Shown here piece after piece: positions 1 through 7,522 of a stretch of 64,000 bases of DNA. Origin of the DNA: Nitratireductor sp. (GTDB lineage Bacteria; Pseudomonadota; Alphaproteobacteria; Rhizobiales; Rhizobiaceae); the NCBI RefSeq assembly GCF_017794765.1, contig NZ_CP051236.1:2559547-2623546 (forward strand), in the 5' to 3' direction. Position 1 is the first letter of the stretch; each line of letters starts with the position of its first letter. Position numbers and translations under genes: made by a program. Under the pieces are notes generated by a model. That model was not told where the DNA came from, did no database searches, and saw only the letters and a list, made by a program, of their open reading frames with translations.

Positions 1-128
1 TTGGCATCAAATCGCTGGCGCGCCGCGCTCATCCATTTATCGCGGAGATCCCAACTCTCGTCGGCCCAACTGCGTCCATTGCTGTCAGTGTAGAGCTTGC
101 GGGCCAGATTTTCGAGATCAGAAGTCAT
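1..128 (-). CDS. Hypothetical protein, N-terminal fragment (3' end outside window)
   Basis: A reading frame starts with ATG at 128 on the minus strand and runs open off the left edge, giving 42 residues that begin MTSDLENLARKLY. The segment is hydrophilic, rich in Trp, Arg and Asp, and has no signal peptide or membrane segment. I do not recognise the family and assign no function. It is divergent from the cold-shock gene at 377, with a 248-base gap that presumably holds both promoters. Codon use resembles the other genes here, but only a fragment is visible. Confidence 0.5.
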   Translation of the reverse strand, partial: MTSDLENLARKLYTDSNGRSWADESWDLRDKWMSAARQRFDA

Positions 129-376
129 TGACCAGCATAGGCACTGTCAGCCGATAATTGCCAACCATTTCTTTCGTAATCCGGCTGAGAACGAGTGGGC
201 CTTGAATAAGCCATACTCCGGGCACAATCTCGCCTGATCGTTATTAGGGCCTGGCTTGGCTTCGGGCGGCGTCAACCAAACTCGACCCGCCATTCTCGTT
301 CCTGAAATCGATATTTGTTGCGTCCTGCTGATTGCGGGGCGTGTTCTTCTGGTCGAGATTATAAAGGATCGCCACC

Positions 377-583
377 ATGCCAACGGGCAAAGTAAAATTC
401 TTCAATGGTCAAAAAGGCTTTGGTTTCATCGAGCGCGACGATGGTGAGAGCGACGTATTCGTTCACATCAGCGCACTGGACCGGGCTGGACTGGGAGGCC
501 TGGTTGAAGGTCAGTCCCTGACGTTTGATCTTGAGCAGGACAATCGCGGACGCGCGTCTGCTGCAAATCTGCAGGTAAACTGA
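377..583 (+). CDS. Cold-shock domain protein, CspA family
   Basis: This 68-residue protein is one cold-shock (OB-fold) domain, the usual length for the CspA family. Such proteins bind single-stranded RNA and DNA and melt secondary structure, acting as RNA chaperones. The RNP1 motif KGFGFI lies at residues 13-18 and RNP2 VFVHI at 27-31, with the conserved GKVKFFN opening at 4-10. A weak Shine-Dalgarno (AAAGGAT) sits about ten bases before the ATG. The gene is monocistronic and followed by an inverted repeat at 604-634. Rhizobia carry several paralogues, so I give no gene number. Confidence 0.95.
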   Translation: MPTGKVKFFNGQKGFGFIERDDGESDVFVHISALDRAGLGGLVEGQSLTFDLEQDNRGRASAANLQVN

Positions 584-603
584 TCGCTTCTGCGATTTGG
601 GGG

Positions 604-634
604 AGGCCCGGTTGGCGAATTGCTTTCCGGGCCT
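604..634 (+). terminator. Inverted repeat downstream of the cold-shock gene, possible terminator
   Basis: AGGCCCGG at 604-611 pairs perfectly with CCGGGCCT at 627-634 across a 15-base loop, starting 21 bases after the csp stop. No T-run follows, so it would be a weak or factor-assisted terminator, or an mRNA-stabilising hairpin. Confidence 0.4.
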
Positions 635-865
635 TCGCACAACGCTCCAGAGCCTGGCCCGCCGTCGTAAGCCTGAGGCACAGTCGCCCAGTCATTATGG
701 CACCTCATCCTGCGGACGCAGCCCTGATGCATCGTAACAGGTTGACGCCGCAATACGAGGCGCGGTAAAGGCGAAGCCGTAAAAGGCATTCGGTAGCAAA
801 GTGATCGCATCGCTCTGACCAGGCGATACTGCTGTTCCAAAAAAAAGCTAACGAAATCAATGCCC
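635..865. other. Intergenic region without a recognised gene
   Basis: I see no convincing coding frame here between the cold-shock gene and tRNA-Ser. The short open frames lack ribosome binding sites and protein-like composition. The promoter of the tRNA gene should lie in its last hundred bases, but no clear -35/-10 pair stands out. Confidence 0.5.
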
Positions 866-955
866 GGAGGGATGGCCGAGCGGTTGAAGGCACCGGTCTT
901 GAAAACCGGCAGGCGGGTGACCGTCTCGTGGGTTCGAATCCCACTCCCTCCGCCA
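866..955 (+). tRNA. tRNA-Ser (anticodon UGA)
   Basis: A class II tRNA with an encoded CCA end. The acceptor stem pairs GGAGGGA (866-872) with TCCCTCC (945-951), followed by discriminator G952 and CCA 953-955. The anticodon stem CCGGT/ACCGG encloses the loop CTTGAAA, giving anticodon TGA. A long variable arm, typical of tRNA-Ser, precedes the T-arm GGTTCGAATC. It reads UCA codons. Confidence 0.98.
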
Positions 956-1016
956 TTATCCTTTGCCGGGATTTCTCATATCTATCAGATAATTTAACAA
1001 CATCATGCCTTTAAGG

Positions 1017-1250
1017 TAATGTCGCCTTACCGAAATCGAGGATGTGGTGGCGGTCAAGATGGCGCCGTTCAACCGTTATCGGACGCTCGACGCGGTGCGC
1101 GCGGTGATCGACGCGCGAGCGGAAAATCGTATTGCACTCTACACCGGCAATGACGATCGCATCGTCTCCGATTTGATGACGAAGTTCGCATTTAAGCGCG
1201 ACAACGCTCCCGCACATTGGCTTTGCGCAATCTCGGCTTCATGCCTGTAG
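1017..1250 (+). pseudogene. Remnant of a dihydrodipicolinate-synthase-like (DUF993) gene
   Basis: An open stretch of about 75 codons contains APFNRYRTLD (about 1065-1094) and IALYTGNDDRIVSDL (about 1129-1173). I recognise these from the middle of DUF993 proteins, TIM-barrel relatives of dihydrodipicolinate synthase that are normally close to 390 residues. Nothing matching the N- or C-terminal thirds is visible, similarity fades after about codon 60, and no ribosome binding site precedes it. I read it as a decayed fragment between tRNA-Ser and the catabolic operon, perhaps left by deletion or an old insertion at the tRNA. The family call is from memory of the motif and needs a profile search. 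Confidence 0.55.
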
Positions 1251-1419
1251 AATTCGCACAACGCGCCCGAGCCGGCTCCCGCAGCAGCAAACAAACGTCG
1301 CGCTGAGGGCGATCATCCTAACAGATTTGCCCGCACCTGCCGGGCCCCAAAACCTCGCCTCCCGCAACATTCTCCCCGGGAGATGGCAGCCATCAAGCCA
1401 CGGCTACCCATAAGCCCCC

Positions 1420-1460
1420 TTGACAGAATTTGAGATTCAAGGCTCATTGATCCTACCAAT
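1420..1460 (+). promoter_or_regulatory. Putative promoter and FadR/GntR-type operator of the catabolic operon
   Basis: TTGACA at 1420-1425 is a consensus -35 hexamer; no good -10 is visible. About where the -10 should be, the near-palindrome ATTGATCCTACCAAT (1446-1460) lies 17 bases before the gntR start. Its core TGATCCTACCA matches the FadR-subfamily consensus TNGTNNNACNA at five of six fixed positions. An operator there would allow the regulator to repress its own operon. This is inference from a motif match. Confidence 0.4.
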
Positions 1461-1477
1461 GACGGCAGGGAGGAGCC

Positions 1478-2203
1478 ATGACGTCGCGGGTTGGGTCGCA
1501 ATGGAGGTCGGGAGCCTTCATCACGGCAGAGGCCATCGGTCAGGCAATTGTTGAGGGAGAGTTTTCGGAGGGGCAACGTCTGCCGCTGGAGGCCGAACTC
1601 GCATCACGCTTTGCGGTTTCTCGAAATACGCTTCGAGAGGCAATGAAGCTGCTTGCGGCCAAATCGATGGTGGCCATTGCGCCGCGCCGGGGAACCGTGG
1701 TTCTACCGCGGGCAGAATGGAATGTGCTTGATCCCGATGTGATCGACTGGTTCGGCGCACTGTTTCGCGCCGACTCCGATTTCATGGAGGAACTTGTCCA
1801 GACACGCCAGACGATCGAGCCGGCGGCAGCCTTCGAGGCAGCCCGTTCAGCAGCTCCGAACCAGGTCGAAGCGATCGCCGCGGCCTATCGTGACATGGAA
1901 GAGCAACGCGGCAGCGGCAGCACCGCAGAACAGGTCAGGGTCGACGTCGCTTTCCATCTTGCTGTGGCAGATGCAGCGAACAATCGCTTCATTCAGTCCA
2001 TCATTCGCTCGATCATCCACGCGGTGCGCGCCAATTTCGAGGCGCTCATCGAACAGCCGGGAAATTTCGAGGGCAATCTCAAGAACCACCGGCTCGTCTA
2101 CGAAGCCATCGCCGCACACGACCCGGATCAGGCTCGCTCCGCCATGGAGCGGCTGCTCGAGCAGAGCCTGTCCGACACGAAGGAGCTTTTCGGTTCAGCG
2201 TGA
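1478..2203 (+). CDS. GntR-family transcriptional regulator, FadR subfamily (FCD domain)
   Basis: A 241-residue one-component regulator. Residues about 15-76 form the winged helix-turn-helix, with the recognition region AVSRNTLREAMK at 46-57 and the wing RRGTVV at 70-75. Residues about 95-230 form an all-helical FCD ligand-binding domain; D156, H160 and H204 fit metal-binding positions. FCD regulators usually sense organic acids and derepress adjacent catabolic genes. The gene starts at the ATG 3 bases after a GGGAGGAG ribosome site and is followed after 45 bases by tctC on the same strand. It probably controls the transporter and enzymes up to 7168. The ligand is unknown. Confidence 0.93.
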   Translation: MTSRVGSQWRSGAFITAEAIGQAIVEGEFSEGQRLPLEAELASRFAVSRNTLREAMKLLAAKSMVAIAPRRGTVVLPRAEWNVLDPDVIDWFGALFRADSDFMEELVQTRQTIEPAAAFEAARSAAPNQVEAIAAAYRDMEEQRGSGSTAEQVRVDVAFHLAVADAANNRFIQSIIRSIIHAVRANFEALIEQPGNFEGNLKNHRLVYEAIAAHDPDQARSAMERLLEQSLSDTKELFGSA

Positions 2204-2248
2204 ACCGACAATCGGCATTGAGGAATGCCAATCAACGGAGGAGAAGCA

Positions 2249-3211
2249 ATGAAATACGCAACCTTAACGACGCTGCTTGCAGCGACCGTGGCCTTCGCCG
2301 GCCCGGCGTTTGCAGAATACCCGGAGCGTCCCATTACGCTAGTTGTTCCGTGGTCCGCCGGCGGCGGCACCGATGCCGTCGGGCGCATGCTCGCCAAAGG
2401 CCTGCAGGATGTACTCGGCACACCGGTCAACGTGGTCAACCGCACCGGGGCCGGCGGTATTGTGGGACATACGGCGATGATCGACGCCGATCCGGACGGT
2501 TACACGCTTGGGCTCGCTACTGCGGAACTGACCACCTATGCCGCGATCGGCACGTCTGAAGCGTCCCCGGCCGATGTGACACCGATTGCCCTGGTCAACT
2601 TCGACGCGTCCGCCTTCAACGTACGCGCCGATAGCGAGTGGGAAGATGCAGGCCAGGCGCTCGAGGCTATCAAAGCCAATCCGGGCAAGTTCAAAGCTTC
2701 CGGTTTCCCCGTTGGCGCTGCATATCATCTGGCATTCGCCGGTTTCCTGAATGACAACGGCGTCGACCCGACCGCTTTGACCGTTGTGCCCAGCCAGGGC
2801 GCTGCTCCCGGCTTTCAGGAACTGGTTTCGGGAGGCGTGGCTGTCGTTCCTTCCTCCCTGCCGGAAGCAGCATCCATGCGCGATGCGGGTCTTGTGAAGA
2901 CGCTCGCCGTCCTGGCGGATGAGCGCCTTGCTTCCTACCCCGATGTACCAACCGCCAAGGAAGCCGTGGGCACCGCCTCGGTTGGTGGCACCTGGCGCGG
3001 TGTTGTCGGGCCAAAGGGACTCGACGCAGACATCGCCGGCAAGGTCGAGGCAGCGCTCGACAAGGTCTATCAGAGCGCAGAGTTTCAGGAGTTCATGAGC
3101 AGCCGCGGTTTCGGCGTGCGGTGGCTCCCTGCAGATGAGTTCGGCACCTTCATGGAGAATGCCTCCAAGAGCAACGCCGAAGTCATCGAGAAGCTTGGCC
3201 TGAAGCAGTAA
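2249..3211 (+). CDS. tctC: Tripartite tricarboxylate transporter substrate-binding protein (TctC/Bug family)
   Basis: A 320-residue periplasmic binding protein of the Bug/TctC family, which captures carboxylates for a TctA-TctB secondary transporter. The signal peptide covers residues 1-22 and is cut at AFA-EY. The mature protein opens with the family signature YPERPITLVVPWSAGG, and TGAGG at about 72-76 begins the second family motif. I chose the ATG at 2249, not the upstream one at 2225, because GGAGGAG precedes it directly and the signal peptide then starts correctly. It is followed 23 bases later by tctB. The substrate cannot be read from sequence; the neighbours suggest an aromatic, hydroxy or sugar-derived acid. 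Confidence 0.93.
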   Translation: MKYATLTTLLAATVAFAGPAFAEYPERPITLVVPWSAGGGTDAVGRMLAKGLQDVLGTPVNVVNRTGAGGIVGHTAMIDADPDGYTLGLATAELTTYAAIGTSEASPADVTPIALVNFDASAFNVRADSEWEDAGQALEAIKANPGKFKASGFPVGAAYHLAFAGFLNDNGVDPTALTVVPSQGAAPGFQELVSGGVAVVPSSLPEAASMRDAGLVKTLAVLADERLASYPDVPTAKEAVGTASVGGTWRGVVGPKGLDADIAGKVEAALDKVYQSAEFQEFMSSRGFGVRWLPADEFGTFMENASKSNAEVIEKLGLKQ

Positions 3212-3234
3212 CCTTAAATGGGGAGGCCTGGATC

Positions 3235-3702
3235 ATGCGTATGAACGACGCCGTGACGGGAGGCGTTTTCGTCCTCCTGTCGGCACTCATTCTATTTGCC
3301 GCTCGCGGCTTCCCCACTTTGCCGGACCAACCCTACGGGCCCGGCACGTTTCCCACCATTATTGCGGCTGTGATGATGGTGTGCGGACTTGCGCTGATCT
3401 GGAGCGGCGTTCGCAGCCACGCGCCGCTTCTTGTCGTGGCTGACTGGATGCGCGGTTCGGCCACATTTCATCGCATGGCCTGGGTCCCGGGTTTTGTGAT
3501 CGCCTATACATATCTCAGCAAGCCGATCGGGTTTCCGCTTCTGGTGCCGGTGCTGCTTGGCGCATTCCTGACCGTCACGACGGGGAGGCCACTGCGTGCG
3601 GCCATCATCGCCTTGCTCGGCACCGCCGCTCTCTGGCTGCTGTTTGCCTATCTCCTGCGTGTGCCGCTGCCGCTCGGCCTTCTGACCGAGGTGATCTACT
3701 GA
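3235..3702 (+). CDS. tctB: Tripartite tricarboxylate transporter small membrane subunit (TctB)
   Basis: A 155-residue inner-membrane protein with four hydrophobic segments (about 8-25, 40-58, 77-95 and 103-140, the last splitting into two), the normal size and topology of TctB. PYGPGTFPTI at residues 31-40 is the conserved family motif. TctB pairs with the large TctA subunit. GGGGAGG lies just upstream of the start, and its stop overlaps the tctA start as TGATG, which indicates translational coupling. An internal ATG two codons in is the only other likely start. Confidence 0.88.
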   Translation: MRMNDAVTGGVFVLLSALILFAARGFPTLPDQPYGPGTFPTIIAAVMMVCGLALIWSGVRSHAPLLVVADWMRGSATFHRMAWVPGFVIAYTYLSKPIGFPLLVPVLLGAFLTVTTGRPLRAAIIALLGTAALWLLFAYLLRVPLPLGLLTEVIY

Positions 3703-5210
3703 TGGATGCCGTTCTGACAGCCTTTGGCGAGGTCCTTCAGCCGCAGGTCTTCTTCATCATCGTGGCCGCCTCCGCCTACGGTCTGATGATCGGCTCGATC
3801 CCCGGGCTGACCGCGACCATGGGCACCGCACTGCTCGTCCCGATCACTTTTTTTCTCGATCCGATCCCTGCCATCGGCGCCATTGTCGCAGCCACAACGA
3901 TGGCGATTTTTGCCGGCGATATTCCCGGCGCGCTCCTGCGAATACCCGGCACACCCGCGTCAGCGGCCTATACGGATGAATCCTATCGCATGCGCGAGAA
4001 AGGGCAGGTAGAGCTGGCGCTGGGCGTGAACATGCTGTGCTCCACCATTGGCGGCCTTGTCGGTGTTGCCGTCCTCATTCTCGCGGCACCGCAGATTGCG
4101 GCGGTTTCGCTCGGCTTTTCGAGCTACGAGTATTTCTGGCTGGCTCTGCTTGGACTGTCCTGCGCCATATTCGTTTCCAGCAGCTCACCGGTCAAAGGCG
4201 TTCTCTCGCTGTGCATCGGCCTGATGCTGTCCACGATTGGCATCGATGTGGTGATGGGTGTCAAGCGCTTCACGTTCGGCGATACCGAACTGATCGGCGG
4301 CGTGTCCATCATCCCTGTTCTTATCGGCATGTTCGCCATCACCGAGATCCTGCGCAAGGTCGCGCGCCCCTCGCGCTTGCCTGCGCCGCCGCCAGTACGA
4401 CTTGGCGCCATGGTGTCGGGTGTTGGCAGCACCATCTGGCGTTTCAAGGGCGGGGTCGTGCGTTCTTCCTTGCTCGGCAGCGTCATAGGCGCCCTGCCCG
4501 GAGCAGGCGCCGACATCGCAGCGTGGATTGCCTACGCGCTTTCCAAAAAATTCTCCCGTTCTCCCGAAAAGTTCGGCACCGGCTATCCCGAGGGCATTGT
4601 CAGCGCGTCAAGCGCCAACAACGCAGCACTGTCAGGGGCCTATGTACCAAGCCTTGTCTTCGGCATTCCCGGCGACACGATCACCGCGATCCTGATCGGC
4701 GTCCTCCTGATGAAGGGCATCACGCCCGGACCGATGGTTTTCGTAATGGACACCGGGTTGGTGAACGCCATTTTCGCGGTTTTCATCATTGCGAACCTGC
4801 TTATGCTGCCGCTCGGTCTGGCGGCAGTTTACGGCTCGCGCCGTCTGCTCAGCATCCCACAGGACGTTCTCTTTCCAATCATCCTTCTGTTTTGTGTCAT
4901 CGGTGCCTTTGCCGCCAACAACACGCTTTTTGATGTGTGGGTCATGCTGGTTGTCGGCCTCATCGCCTTTGTTCTGGAGGAGAATGATTTTCCGCTGGCA
5001 CCCATGATCCTGGCGCTGATCCTCGGACAATTGGTCGAGGAAAACTTCATGAAGTCGATCATCAAGGCGGACGGACAGCTGACGGAGTTTTTTGCGCGCC
5101 CCATCGGCGGAACGCTGGGCGTGCTGACACTGGCGATCTGGGCGCTGCTGATCGGTATGTCGCTTTACAGGGCAACCCGTGCGCGCCGTGCTGAAACAAC
5201 TGGAGAGTGA
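3702..5210 (+). CDS. tctA: Tripartite tricarboxylate transporter large permease subunit (TctA)
   Basis: A 502-residue polytopic membrane protein with about twelve hydrophobic segments, the standard TctA length. Family hallmarks are visible: IGSIPGLTATMGTALLVP near residue 30, IPGTPASAAYTDE near 85, and SVIGALPGAGADIAAWIAYA near 265. TctA drives cation-coupled carboxylate uptake with TctB and the binding protein. Its start overlaps the tctB stop by one base. It is followed after four bases by the dehydrogenase gene, so transporter and enzymes form one transcription unit. Confidence 0.95.
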   Translation: MDAVLTAFGEVLQPQVFFIIVAASAYGLMIGSIPGLTATMGTALLVPITFFLDPIPAIGAIVAATTMAIFAGDIPGALLRIPGTPASAAYTDESYRMREKGQVELALGVNMLCSTIGGLVGVAVLILAAPQIAAVSLGFSSYEYFWLALLGLSCAIFVSSSSPVKGVLSLCIGLMLSTIGIDVVMGVKRFTFGDTELIGGVSIIPVLIGMFAITEILRKVARPSRLPAPPPVRLGAMVSGVGSTIWRFKGGVVRSSLLGSVIGALPGAGADIAAWIAYALSKKFSRSPEKFGTGYPEGIVSASSANNAALSGAYVPSLVFGIPGDTITAILIGVLLMKGITPGPMVFVMDTGLVNAIFAVFIIANLLMLPLGLAAVYGSRRLLSIPQDVLFPIILLFCVIGAFAANNTLFDVWVMLVVGLIAFVLEENDFPLAPMILALILGQLVEENFMKSIIKADGQLTEFFARPIGGTLGVLTLAIWALLIGMSLYRATRARRAETTGE

Positions 5211-5214
5211 ACAC

Positions 5215-5919
5215 ATGACGAGAACTGTTGTCGTGGTCGGTGGATCAAGTGGCATCGGCTGCGCCATCGCCGCAGGATTCTCAGGCGAGGAGGGCACACG
5301 TGTTGTTGCCACGGGCCACGAAGACGGCGTATTCGCCAGCCTGCCGGAGAATGTCGAGCGGGCAGTGCTCGATGTGCGGGATGCCGACGCAGTTGCCGCA
5401 TTCTTCTCCGGCTTCGGGCGCCTTGATGTACTGATCAATTGCGCCGGGATCATCCGGCGCAACGGAGCGGAGTTCCGCCAAAAGGATTTCGCAGATGTGC
5501 TGGACATCAACCTCAACGGCACGCAGCGCTGTTGCGAGGCTGCCCATAAAGCGCTCAAGGCCGCCGGTGGCTGCATCATCAACACCGCATCCATGCTCAC
5601 CTATTTTGGCAGCGCCACCTCACCGGCCTACGCCGCGTCCAAGGGTGGTGTGGCGCAGCTCACCAAGTCGCTGGCCATTGCCTGGGCAGCCGACGGCATC
5701 CGCGTCAACGCAATCGCCCCAGGCTGGATCGCCACCGACCTGACGCGGGCGCTGACTGAAGACGCAGCACGCAGCGAACAGATTCTGTCGCGCACACCCA
5801 TGAAACGCTGGGGCAGGCCGGATGATCTGGCTGGCCCCGCCCGTTTTCTCGCATCTCCCGAAGCTGCCTTCGTCACCGGCGTCATCCTGCCTGTCGATGG
5901 TGGCTATTCGGCCTCTTGA
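5215..5919 (+). CDS. Short-chain dehydrogenase/reductase (SDR)
   Basis: A 234-residue classical SDR that should oxidise or reduce a hydroxyl or keto group with NAD(P). The cofactor-binding GGSSGIG lies at residues 9-15, the NCAG motif at 75-78, and the catalytic triad is S126, Y139 and K143 (YAASK). The C-terminus carries the usual FVTGVILPVDGGYS. GGAGAG precedes the chosen ATG at 5215; an in-frame upstream start would overlap tctA and is less likely. Position between a carboxylate transporter and an aldolase-like gene suggests a dehydrogenase for the imported acid or an intermediate. The substrate is not identifiable. Confidence 0.9.
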   Translation: MTRTVVVVGGSSGIGCAIAAGFSGEEGTRVVATGHEDGVFASLPENVERAVLDVRDADAVAAFFSGFGRLDVLINCAGIIRRNGAEFRQKDFADVLDINLNGTQRCCEAAHKALKAAGGCIINTASMLTYFGSATSPAYAASKGGVAQLTKSLAIAWAADGIRVNAIAPGWIATDLTRALTEDAARSEQILSRTPMKRWGRPDDLAGPARFLASPEAAFVTGVILPVDGGYSAS

Positions 5920-5933
5920 AGAAGGATCCCCTG

Positions 5934-6629
5934 ATGAACAAAACCTACGCCAACGACACGGAAATGTTCGCGCTGATGCGCGAGCGGCTTTTTACCGCTG
6001 TGCTCGGCGACATTCTCGATGAGATGGGCCTGCAAAACCAGTTCCTTCCGGCTGGCATCGCACCGCTGAAGCAGAAAATGGTCATGGTCGGTCGCGCCAT
6101 GCCGGTTCTCGAAGCCGACGTGTTCGGAAAAGGGGGAGACGAGGCACGCGGTCCGCTCGCTCACAAGCCCTTTGGACTCATGCTTGAGGCACTGGACGAT
6201 CTCAAGCAGGGAGAGGTCTATGTCGCCACTGGTGCATCACTGCGTTACGCGCTTTGGGGCGAGCTCATGGCGACAAGGGCCGGCTTCCTGAAAGCGGCCG
6301 GCGCCGTGCTCGACGGTTACGTGCGTGATGCCGACGGCATCGAAGCGCTCGGCTTCCCGACGTTTTGCCGTGGCGTTTATGCGCAGGATCAGGGTCCGCG
6401 CGGCAAGGTCATCGATTTCCGTTCGCCGGTTCAGATCGAGGGCATCAGGGTGGAGCCCGGCGCGCTTGTCTTCGGCGACCGCGAGGGTGTCCTCATCATC
6501 CCGCGCGATGCCGAGGACGAGGTGGTGCGCCGCTCGCTCGAAAAGGCCGAGACGGAAAACCGGGTCGGGAACGCGATCCGCGAAGGCATGCCCGCCGTCG
6601 AGGCGTTCGAAACGTTTGGCGTCATGTAA
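5934..6629 (+). CDS. RraA family protein, aldolase-like
   Basis: A 231-residue member of the RraA / 4-hydroxy-4-methyl-2-oxoglutarate (HMG) aldolase family. Its catalytic members are divalent-metal class II aldolases that split hydroxy-oxo-acids to pyruvate. The catalytic Arg-Asp pair is R131-D132 in GYVRDADGIEALGFP, and the ALWGELM segment (106-112) supplies the conserved Gly-Glu-Leu. An enzyme in this catabolic operon is more likely than an RNase E inhibitor. I chose ATG 5934 because GAAGGA precedes it; an upstream in-frame TTG at 5916 would overlap the SDR stop. It lies 14 bases after the SDR gene. Confidence 0.85.
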   Translation: MNKTYANDTEMFALMRERLFTAVLGDILDEMGLQNQFLPAGIAPLKQKMVMVGRAMPVLEADVFGKGGDEARGPLAHKPFGLMLEALDDLKQGEVYVATGASLRYALWGELMATRAGFLKAAGAVLDGYVRDADGIEALGFPTFCRGVYAQDQGPRGKVIDFRSPVQIEGIRVEPGALVFGDREGVLIIPRDAEDEVVRRSLEKAETENRVGNAIREGMPAVEAFETFGVM

Positions 6630-6646
6630 GCGAGGTAGTGACAGAA

Positions 6647-7168
6647 ATGGCTCAGAGCGAAGACGAAAAGAGAATGCCATATCAACTGCCCATGCCACCG
6701 GAGGCGGGTAGTGACATCGTGGTTCCCAGCGTCATTCCGGAAGACGACCGGGTGTGGGTTCCGCAGGCCGAGCAGGTATGGTTTCGGCCGCTTTGCCTCA
6801 ATGCTTCGCAGGGTTACTGGGTGAACCTTCTGAAGGTGCGCAAGGCGGGTGTTCTGGCCCGCCACCGCCATCCCAACCCTGTGCACGGCTATGTGATCAA
6901 GGGACGATGGCACTATCTCGAGCATGACTGGGTGGCCGAAGAGGGAGGCTATGTCTATGAGCCGCCGGGCGAAACCCATACGCTCGTTGTGCCCGAGGAC
7001 GTCGAAGAGATGATCACGCTCTTTCAGGTGAACGGGGTGATGTATTACGTCGATCCCTGGGGCAGACATGAGGGGTTCGAGGACGTTTTCACGAAGATCG
7101 AAATGTGTCGTAAACACTATGAAAAGGTAGGATTGGGAAGCGATTTCGTCGATCAGTTCATCCGTTAG
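6647..7168 (+). CDS. Cupin protein, 2,4'-dihydroxyacetophenone dioxygenase family
   Basis: A 173-residue single-domain cupin resembling 2,4'-dihydroxyacetophenone dioxygenase (DAD), a mononuclear iron enzyme that cleaves the bond between the two carbonyl-side carbons of hydroxyacetophenones. Motif 1 is RHRHPNPVHGYV at residues 72-83, offering H73, H75 and H80 as metal ligands; motif 2 is PPGETHTLVV (106-115) with E109 and H111. The downstream WVAEEGGYVYEPPGE region is characteristic of the DAD-like subfamily. The start is the ATG 11 bases after GAGG; a closer in-frame GTG at 6638 is too near that site. It ends the operon, 17 bases after the RraA-like gene. Family membership does not establish the substrate. 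Confidence 0.82.
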   Translation: MAQSEDEKRMPYQLPMPPEAGSDIVVPSVIPEDDRVWVPQAEQVWFRPLCLNASQGYWVNLLKVRKAGVLARHRHPNPVHGYVIKGRWHYLEHDWVAEEGGYVYEPPGETHTLVVPEDVEEMITLFQVNGVMYYVDPWGRHEGFEDVFTKIEMCRKHYEKVGLGSDFVDQFIR

Positions 7169-7522
7169 AAAGCGAAATGAAGCTTTTGATATTGCTTGAT
7201 TAATTGAATCTGATGCCTGTTCGACTGGCTCGCTCGCAGAGCCTTTCGGCAGGCAACGCCCCTCGTGGGCGGGCTCGCCAGGTGTCGTGTCTGTCGCTAC
7301 CGTAAACCTCATCCATGAAATGTCGCCACAGACCGCAATTTTGACGAATTGCCCCTTTGCTGCCACAAATGATTAACAGCTTGCTAAGGTATTTCGGGTC
7401 AGGGTGCGGAGGGCATCCTGTACTGTTGAAGACTGGAACGCCGTGATTCCGGTTATTTTTGATGAGTGGGGATATCTCGCGACCATGAACGAGATTTCGA
7501 TGCCTGGGGGAGATGCGGGCGC
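7169..7522. other. Intergenic region, 354 bases, no gene recognised
   Basis: This stretch separates the catabolic operon from rlpA. It contains no frame with a ribosome site and protein-like composition. It should contain the terminator of the first operon and the rlpA promoter, but I cannot point to a convincing T-run hairpin or -35/-10 pair. Confidence 0.5.

Noticed and set aside
4632..5600. A 322-codon minus-strand frame opposite tctA and the SDR gene
   Set aside because: Low-complexity composition and complete overlap with two well-supported genes.
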